Shown here in pieces: positions 12,477 through 17,227 of a stretch of DNA of 17,227 bases. Each line of letters opens with the position of its first letter. The first letter of the stretch is position 1. Position numbers and translations under genes: made by a program. The notes under the pieces are model-generated. The model was not told the origin of the DNA. It did no database searches and saw only the letters and a list, made by a program, of their open reading frames with translations. This DNA comes from Myxococcales bacterium (lineage in GTDB: Bacteria; Myxococcota; Myxococcia; Myxococcales; Myxococcaceae), in the NCBI GenBank assembly GCA_003153055.1, contig PMBV01000095.1:1-17227 (forward strand), written 5' to 3'.

Positions 12477-14927
12477 ATGTTCAAAGGCGCGACGAGGCGT
12501 GGAGGTCTCCTGGCTGTGGTTCTCCTGATGGGCTGCCCTCCGACCCCCAGCCCCACGGGTACTGGAGGCAGCTCAGGAACTGGAGGGGGTGGAGGGAGCT
12601 CGGCCGTTGGCGGAGGGAGCTCGGCCGTCGGTGGAGGGAGCTCGGCCGTTGGTGGAGGCGGAGGCTCGGGAGGCACCGGCACGGTCTCGGGCAAAGTCTC
12701 GGTCTTCGTCTCCAACCAATCGGTGCACGAGCACTCTCCCTGGGCCGACCGGTTGGCCGCGGTCGTGAGCTCGACGTCTGCATTCCGCACGGGGAGCACC
12801 AAGGCGCTCATCGCCCAGTCGGTGAGCGCGGGCGAGGTGGTGCCTGGCGACCTCATCATCGGAACCCAGGAGCTCCTCACCGCCGACACCGTCGTCAGCC
12901 TCATCAAGACCGCCGCTCCCTCGCTGGACTGCACCCACGCGGGCTGGGGCTCGGAGCGGCTGCACTTGCTCACATGCACCGGCCCCACCGGCGCGCTCTC
13001 CCAGGCCGACACCTGGCGCGCAGCCCAGGCCATCAGTCTTCCTCCCGGGCTGTTCGTCGAGCCGAACGCCGTGGTGCACGCCACCAGGACGCCCAACGAC
13101 CCGAAGTACATCGCCCAGTGGCACTACCGGACGATGAACCTCCCTGCGGCGTGGGACCTCACCACCGGGTCCGCGAGCGTCGTCGTCGCCGTCGTCGACA
13201 CGGGCATCGGAGACCATGAAGACCTCAACGCCAACATCCTCCCCGGCTACGACATGATTTCCGACGCCACCATGGCCGGCGATTCCGATGGCCGCGATAG
13301 CAACCCGGCCGACGTGTTCGGCGATGACGACCCTCGAACCACCGGCTCAAGCTGGCACGGGACGCACACCGCCGGCACCATCGCCGCCGTCTCGAACAAT
13401 GCACTGGGCGTCGCGGGGGTCGCCTGGGGCTCCCGCGTCGTTCCGGTGCGAGCGCTCGGCAAGGGCGGCCAAGGGACCAACCTCGATATCGCCGCCGCCA
13501 TCACCTGGGCCAGCGGAGGCACCGTCCCCGGCGTGACGGCCAATGCCCACCCGGCCCAGGTCATCAGCATGAGCCTCACCGGAAAGGGCGCCGCCAGCGC
13601 CGCCTACCAGACCGTCATCGACGCCGCCGCGACCCGGGGCGCCGTCATCGTCGTCGCCGCGGGGAACGAAGGCCTCGACACCGCGAGCTCCACGCCCTGC
13701 AACCAAAACAACGTCATCTGCGTCGCCGCGACCGACCAGCGGGGTCAGCGAACCTCGTACTCGAACTTCGGCGCTGAGGTGACTGTCGCGGGGCCCGGGG
13801 GCGACACCTCGCGCGACGACGACAGCGATGGCTCGCCCGACGGCGTCCTCTCCACCATCGGAGGGAGCCGGTACGAGCTGATGATGGGCACCAGCATGGC
13901 CACCCCTCACGTCGCCGGGCTCGTCGCCCTCATGAAGTCCCTCAAGCCGAGCCTCACGGTCGCCGACGTCAAGGCGGCCTTCGCCAAAGCCTCCACACCC
14001 ATCAGCAACTGCGCGACCGGCTGCGGCACGGGCCTCATCGACGCCGCCGCCGCACTGCGAGCCATTCAGTCCGGCGGCACCCCCACCGGCCCGGGCTCGC
14101 TCACGACCAGTGTCTCCGCCATCACCCTCACCGATACCTCGGGCCCCCAGACAGTGCTCCTGTCGAACCCCGGGGGGAGCCCCATCACGGTGGACTTGAG
14201 CTGCTCGGGCGCCACGCTGCAGTGGACCAAGCCCACCTCCATCGCCGCCGGGGCGAGGGTCTCGGTGACGGTCAGCTACGCCGCGAGCATCACCCAGGAC
14301 TTGGACGTCTCGTGCACCTTTATCCCGAGCCAGGGCTCGAGCGTTCCTCTGGCCGTGCATCTGAGGACCGCGAGAGCCGCGCCGAAGACGGCGGTCATGC
14401 TCCTCTACGAAGACGCCGCTGGGAAGACTCAGATTGCGGCCGAAGTCGCCGCTGACGCCGCGGGGCTGTATCGGCTCACGGCCTCGCCCGGCAGCTACCT
14501 CCTCGTGGCCGCCAGCGATGACAACGGGGACGGCACCTGGGAGAACGGCGAGGGCCTCGGCATCTGGCCGAGCATCGACTCGCCAGCGATCCTGACGCTC
14601 ACCGCGGGAGCCAACATCACCAACGCGAACTTCGGCGTGGCGCCCCAGAAGACGGCCAAGGCCATAGGCGGTCCCTGCGCGAGCGACGCCGAGTGCGACA
14701 CCGGGCAGTTTTGCGTGCTCGATGCGGCGTGGGTGGGCGGATACTGTACCCAGGACTGCAGTGCCACCGCTTGCCCGACGGGCTCGAGCTGCGTGGCAGA
14801 CGACACCGGCAGCGTCATGGCCTGCTTCGCGACCTGCGGCGCCCTCGGCACCCAGAGCACTTGCCGGGCCTCCTACACGTGCCTGAATGTCGGGCTTCCC
14901 TCTGGAGGCGTCTGCGCTCCTCAGTAG
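12477..14927 (+). CDS. Subtilisin-family (S8) serine protease lipoprotein
   Basis: The product has 816 residues and a signal peptide ending in the lipobox LLMGC (Cys20). A Gly/Ser linker with three 7-residue repeats follows, then a propeptide-like region (about 70-205) ending in NDPKYIAQWHY, a typical join to an S8 domain. The catalytic triad is Asp241 (VVDTGIGDHEDL), His294 (WHGTHTAG) and Ser473 (GTSMATPHVAG), with oxyanion Asn397 (AAGNEG). After the protease domain (about 205-525) come a beta domain of about 100 residues, a regulatory-type beta domain (MLLYEDAAGK, about 640-700) with a DDNGDGTWENGEG acidic loop, and a C-terminal Cys-rich region (about 730-816) of Dickkopf-like spacing. The likely role is a surface or secreted protease for predation or protein breakdown. 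It converges on the metallo-hydrolase gene with 25 bp between stops. Confidence 0.94.
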   Translation: MFKGATRRGGLLAVVLLMGCPPTPSPTGTGGSSGTGGGGGSSAVGGGSSAVGGGSSAVGGGGGSGGTGTVSGKVSVFVSNQSVHEHSPWADRLAAVVSSTSAFRTGSTKALIAQSVSAGEVVPGDLIIGTQELLTADTVVSLIKTAAPSLDCTHAGWGSERLHLLTCTGPTGALSQADTWRAAQAISLPPGLFVEPNAVVHATRTPNDPKYIAQWHYRTMNLPAAWDLTTGSASVVVAVVDTGIGDHEDLNANILPGYDMISDATMAGDSDGRDSNPADVFGDDDPRTTGSSWHGTHTAGTIAAVSNNALGVAGVAWGSRVVPVRALGKGGQGTNLDIAAAITWASGGTVPGVTANAHPAQVISMSLTGKGAASAAYQTVIDAAATRGAVIVVAAGNEGLDTASSTPCNQNNVICVAATDQRGQRTSYSNFGAEVTVAGPGGDTSRDDDSDGSPDGVLSTIGGSRYELMMGTSMATPHVAGLVALMKSLKPSLTVADVKAAFAKASTPISNCATGCGTGLIDAAAALRAIQSGGTPTGPGSLTTSVSAITLTDTSGPQTVLLSNPGGSPITVDLSCSGATLQWTKPTSIAAGARVSVTVSYAASITQDLDVSCTFIPSQGSSVPLAVHLRTARAAPKTAVMLLYEDAAGKTQIAAEVAADAAGLYRLTASPGSYLLVAASDDNGDGTWENGEGLGIWPSIDSPAILTLTAGANITNANFGVAPQKTAKAIGGPCASDAECDTGQFCVLDAAWVGGYCTQDCSATACPTGSSCVADDTGSVMACFATCGALGTQSTCRASYTCLNVGLPSGGVCAPQ
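12591..12653 (+). repeat. Three tandem 21-bp units coding GGSSAVG-type linker
   Basis: Copies at 12591-12611, 12612-12632 and 12633-12653 differ at only a few bases and each encodes a Gly-Gly-Ser-Ser-Ala-Val unit. They lie in the spacer behind the lipobox of the subtilisin-like protein and are a likely slippage site. Confidence 0.85.
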
Positions 14928-14952
14928 GAGGTAGAAGTCGCCGCGGCGATGG

Positions 14953-15723
14953 TCACTGGCCGCGGAAGTCCTCGAGCGCCGAGACGCCATCGAACGGCCC
15001 GCTGTGAGCGAAGGTCATCGTCTGCACCGTGAGGCCATCGGCCTTGACGCGCCGAGCGACGGCCTCGAGCGAGGCGGCGTTCTGCGCTCCGTCGTCGCTG
15101 AAGAGCCACGGGGCGGGCTTGAGTGTGCCGTCGGAGGCACCGTTGGCGCTGTCTCCGAAGTAGAGGGTCCCGCCAGAGAAGTAGACAGCGCTGCCGCCGG
15201 TGTGACCAGGCGCCGCGTAGGCCTTCACCGTCAGCGGGCCGACCGTCACGTCCTCCCCGTCTTTGAGCACGCGCGTCACGGTGATTCTCCGCTCGGGAGC
15301 CGTGCTCATGAACTGGGTCAGCGGCCCCTTGGCGCGAGCAGTGCCCGCGGCGAGCCCGACATCTCCCTCGAAGGCCATGATGTCGGCCTTGGGGAAAAGG
15401 TGACAGCCGGCGATGTGGTCGCCGTGCGCGTGGGTGAGGAAAATGGCCTTCACCGCGTCGGGCCCGAGGCCCCTCCGTGTGAGCTCGGCGATGAGCCGAC
15501 CGCCCGTCGGGTCATTGCCACAGTCGATGAGCGCCACCGCCGAGTCTCCCGCGGGCAGCACGTAGGCCGCGACGATGCCGTCCTTCACCAGCCGCGCGCC
15601 GCCGGGCAGCTCCACGCCGTCGACCAGTGGTCGATTGCCGCCGAAGGCCTTGAACAGCGCGCCGCCGATCGCGAGGACCGGGACGACGATGAGGACCGCG
15701 AGCACGAGGAGGACCCTTTTCAT
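14953..15723 (-). CDS. Membrane-anchored metallo-beta-lactamase-fold hydrolase
   Basis: The product has 256 residues. An N-terminal hydrophobic anchor (about 4-24) indicates export with the enzyme outside the cytoplasmic membrane. The two-metal MBL site is complete: HAHGDH (98-103), His174 in PGHTGG, Asp191 in YFGDS and His240 in FAHSG. The family hydrolyses thioesters, lactones, phosphodiesters or beta-lactams. Here the short spacing and PGHTGGS pattern resemble glyoxalase II or general MBL hydrolases, so the substrate is open. ATG 15723 is chosen because GAGGTG lies at a correct distance before it; the in-frame GTG at 15732 is part of that ribosome site. It is 54 bp downstream of the deacetylase gene on the same strand, so an operon is possible. 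Confidence 0.87.
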   Translation of the reverse strand: MKRVLLVLAVLIVVPVLAIGGALFKAFGGNRPLVDGVELPGGARLVKDGIVAAYVLPAGDSAVALIDCGNDPTGGRLIAELTRRGLGPDAVKAIFLTHAHGDHIAGCHLFPKADIMAFEGDVGLAAGTARAKGPLTQFMSTAPERRITVTRVLKDGEDVTVGPLTVKAYAAPGHTGGSAVYFSGGTLYFGDSANGASDGTLKPAPWLFSDDGAQNAASLEAVARRVKADGLTVQTMTFAHSGPFDGVSALEDFRGQ

Positions 15724-15729
15724 GGGCTG

Positions 15730-15735
15730 CACCTC
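15730..15735 (-). promoter_or_regulatory. Ribosome binding site GAGGTG of the MBL hydrolase gene
   Basis: GAGGTG on the minus strand is separated by six bases from ATG 15723. It decides that start over the GTG at 15732, which lies inside the site. Confidence 0.7.
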
Positions 15736-15777
15736 ATCAGGAGTCGAGGCGGGTATGCGTGAAGAAACGCGAAACCC

Positions 15778-16593
15778 TCACAGCTCAGTGCCCCCATCGC
15801 CTCCGAGCGCGTGCTCCTCGCGCAAGAGCTCACCCACCGTCACCAGCTGGTACCCGCCGTCGCGGAGCCCCGAGATGATGGCCGGGAGGGCCTCCGCGGT
15901 GTGAAACTGGGTGTGGTTGACATGCATGACGATGATGCTGCCGGGCCTCGCCATTCGCAGCACCCACTCGACGAGGCGCTCCTTGGTGGCGTGCTGGTCC
16001 GGGTCGCCCGACGGGAGGTCGTACTCGACGGTGGTGAGACCAGCCTGGGCCGCGGCCTTCACCAGGCGCTCGTTGTATTCGCCATACGGCGGCCGAAAGA
16101 GTCGCGGCGTCTGCCCGGTGAGCTCGAAGACCTCGCTCTGAGTCTTCAACAGCTCTTCATCGAGGCGCTTGGCGTCGACGATTCGGGCCATGTGGGGGTG
16201 CGTGTACGAGTGGTTGCCCAGCTCGAACAGCGGGTTGGCGGCGAGCTCCTTGACGTGGTCGGCTTCCTCCTTGGCCCAGCCGCCTCCGAGGAAGATGGTT
16301 GCCTTTGCGTTGGCTGACACCAGCTCTCGGGTGATGCGGGCGTCGTATTGGCTCACGTTCCGAGTCGTGCACGCATCGAAGGTGAGCGCGATGCGGCGCT
16401 CGGTGCGGGGCCCGTGGGCGATGAGCTCGGCCTCCACTGGAGTCAGCGCCGCGGCTGGTCGGGTGGAGGCAGCCCGCAGCTGTTGCTCGGCCTTGACGGA
16501 GGCGGCCTCGGTGTCGTGGCCATTGGGCGTGGCGCCACGCACGCAGGCGATGAACGACGAGACGACGAGACAGAGAAGGACCAGGCGCACCAT
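15778..16593 (-). CDS. CE4 polysaccharide deacetylase (NodB-type) lipoprotein
   Basis: The 271-residue product has a signal peptide with a lipobox-like SSFIAC (Cys17), a short Ala-rich spacer and a NodB domain from about residue 66. The CE4 motifs are in order: TFDAC (71-75, catalytic Asp73), HSYTH (metal His128 and His132), FRPPYG (166-171), LPSGDPD (193-199) and IIVMHVNH (His224). The second Asp of the usual TFDD motif, a metal ligand, is Ala74. The same TFDAC form exists in other bacterial deacetylases, so activity is still likely. The family removes N- or O-acetyl groups from peptidoglycan, chitin or exopolysaccharide; near a GH18 enzyme and a CE2 esterase any of these is possible. ATG 16593 sits six nt behind TACTCT. 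The MBL hydrolase gene follows 54 bp on. Confidence 0.9.
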   Translation of the reverse strand: MVRLVLLCLVVSSFIACVRGATPNGHDTEAASVKAEQQLRAASTRPAAALTPVEAELIAHGPRTERRIALTFDACTTRNVSQYDARITRELVSANAKATIFLGGGWAKEEADHVKELAANPLFELGNHSYTHPHMARIVDAKRLDEELLKTQSEVFELTGQTPRLFRPPYGEYNERLVKAAAQAGLTTVEYDLPSGDPDQHATKERLVEWVLRMARPGSIIVMHVNHTQFHTAEALPAIISGLRDGGYQLVTVGELLREEHALGGDGGTEL

Positions 16594-16605
16594 CGCTCAA
16601 GAGTA
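16594..16605 (-). promoter_or_regulatory. -10 box TACTCT six nt before the deacetylase start
   Basis: Read on the minus strand, TACTCT (16605-16600) is followed by six bases and then ATG 16593. This is the third example of a TANNNT box at leaderless spacing in the window. No recognisable -35 is found at 16-19 bp. Confidence 0.5.
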
Positions 16606-16962
16606 CTCGACTCCCGAGCACGGCACCGTCGGACCGAATGGGGTCACGGCCCACTCAAACGGGTGCAATTCCCTCCTCGGATACCCGCGAGCCATGGACT
16701 TGGCGTCGAGAGAGCGCCCTTCTCGAGTTGGGGCTATGGCTCGAAGATTGCGGCCGCTGCCCTGGGGCCGGGGGGTCTGTGAGCGATGCGTGGGCTCCGG
16801 CGAGCACCACGAGCCCCTCGGCCGGTCGGTCGAGTGGTGCATGGCCCGGCTCGTGGCCACCGCGGTCTCGGGGCGCGCACCGTCCCCTGCTCGGAGAGAG
16901 CGGCGACCTCGCACGGCCCATGGAGCACGACCAGGGTGGTGAGAGGTGGCCCCTTCTTCGGG
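16606..16962. other. About 360 bp without a supportable gene
   Basis: Several overlapping frames are open on both strands, but none shows a known motif, a good ribosome site or a clear third-position bias. The translations are rich in Arg, Pro and Ser, as expected for non-coding G+C-rich DNA. A decayed gene remnant is possible but not demonstrable. Confidence 0.55.
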
Positions 16963-16981
16963 GCGACAACCAGGTTGTCGC
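16963..16981. promoter_or_regulatory. Perfect inverted repeat 1, candidate operator
   Basis: GCGACAAC-CAG-GTTGTCGC is a perfect dyad with 8-bp arms around a 3-base centre. Such a length and symmetry fit the site of a dimeric helix-turn-helix repressor. It overlaps the -35 and spacer of the promoter proposed at 16963-16991. Confidence 0.7.
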
Positions 16982-16991
16982 AAAGTAGGCT
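16963..16991 (+). promoter_or_regulatory. Possible promoter between two operators
   Basis: GCGACA (16963-16968) and TAGGCT (16986-16991) are 17 bp apart. TAGGCT is identical to the box before the gene at 10156. Start of transcription would be near 16998, at the upstream edge of the second dyad. The -35 is only partly matched, so this is tentative. Confidence 0.35.
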
Positions 16992-16998
16992 CTGATCG

Positions 16999-17015
16999 CG
17001 ACAACTAAGTTGTCG
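16999..17015. promoter_or_regulatory. Perfect inverted repeat 2, candidate operator
   Basis: CGACAAC-TAA-GTTGTCG has perfect 7-bp arms around a 3-base centre and the same half-site as repeat 1. The centres of the two repeats are 35 bp apart. No T-run follows on either strand, which argues against terminators. Confidence 0.7.
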
Positions 17016-17033
17016 GTCTCATGCCGCCGCCTC

Positions 17034-17227
17034 TCAGCGATGGAAGGTGCTCTTCCATTTGGCCCACACCGCGGCGAGCCAGGGACCTCGCGGCGAGGGG
17101 CTGACCAGATGGCCTCGGTGGTTGGGCAGTAGCCCTGCCTCACTCTTCAAGGCGTGCTCGCCGTCCGGCGCCCGTTGGCGGGTCCCTCCTCCCCGGTGGG
17201 TAGAGGTCTCCGAGCGTGTCATCACGG
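17034..17227 (-). CDS. Unidentified open frame at the window edge (partial, doubtful)
   Basis: On the minus strand a frame is open from the edge and ends at 17034. The visible 60-odd residues end in LAAVWAKWKSTFHR. I do not recognise them. Third positions are about four-fifths G/C, but the same base positions are also the third positions of a plus-strand frame through 17041-17227 that reads like part of a winged-helix regulator (see findings). Composition therefore cannot tell which strand, if either, codes. It may be the tail of a gene outside the window or a shadow. Confidence 0.25.
   Translation of the reverse strand, partial: VMTRSETSTHRGGGTRQRAPDGEHALKSEAGLLPNHRGHLVSPSPRGPWLAAVWAKWKSTFHR

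Noticed and set aside
14938..14949. Perfect palindrome TCGCCGCGGCGA between convergent stops, as a terminator
   Set aside because: There is no loop or T-run; a short G+C palindrome is expected by chance in such DNA.
13347..14990. 547-residue minus-strand frame across the subtilisin gene
   Set aside because: The plus strand has a complete S8 triad and lipobox; the antisense product is low-complexity Gly/Arg/Ala without motifs.
16638..16988. 116-residue plus-strand frame ending in the first dyad
   Set aside because: Weak third-position bias, no motif and no ribosome site; overlapping frames look equally good.
16963..17015. The two dyads as tandem transcription terminators of the minus-strand frame ending at 17034
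   Set aside because: Three-base loops and no T-run on either strand; matching half-sites and even spacing fit operators better.

Overview
The window looks like chromosomal DNA of a myxobacterium or close relative (Myxococcota). I base this on the high G+C, the strong G/C bias at third codon positions, the many exported lipoproteins with a Gly/Ser-rich spacer right behind the lipobox Cys, a MopE-like Cys/Asp motif protein, and enzymes typical of predatory or polymer-degrading soil bacteria. This is inference from gene style; there is no rRNA or marker gene to place it. I found no tRNA, rRNA, CRISPR array or intact insertion sequence.

Left part (1-4317, all +): three secreted polysaccharide-active proteins in a row. 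These are the C-terminal part of a GH18 chitinase-like enzyme, a CE2-type SGNH carbohydrate esterase lipoprotein, and a GH54 alpha-L-arabinofuranosidase lipoprotein. Each has a low-complexity spacer between its N-terminal part and its catalytic domain. Together they look like a surface-attached set for chitin or fungal wall and acetylated, arabinosylated plant polysaccharide.

Middle part (4388-10695): an exported M1-family zinc peptidase is followed 7 bp later by a five-helix membrane sulfatase/LTA-synthase-like protein (a coupled pair). Next comes a convergent 667-residue MopE-like lipoprotein, then a divergent single-pass Pro/Ala-rich protein of unknown function.

Right part (10705-17227): a minus-strand pair of a SpoT-type HD hydrolase-like protein and mannose-1-phosphate guanylyltransferase (manC-like). 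Divergent from it is a subtilisin-family lipoprotein. Then follow a membrane-anchored metallo-beta-lactamase-fold hydrolase and a CE4 polysaccharide deacetylase lipoprotein, both on minus. The last 600 bp has no gene I can support with confidence. It does hold two strong inverted repeats arranged like operators around a promoter, next to an ambiguous reading frame at the edge.

Two signals beyond the genes deserve attention. First, a TANNNT box sits exactly 6 nt before the start codon of three genes (4388, 10156, 16593 minus), which suggests leaderless transcription. Second, the paired dyads at 16963-17015 lie just ahead of a possible frameshifted helix-turn-helix regulator. I did not find an obviously new multi-gene system. 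The best candidates for something undescribed are the dyad/regulator edge region, the M1 peptidase-sulfatase pair, and the Cys-rich module on the chitinase.
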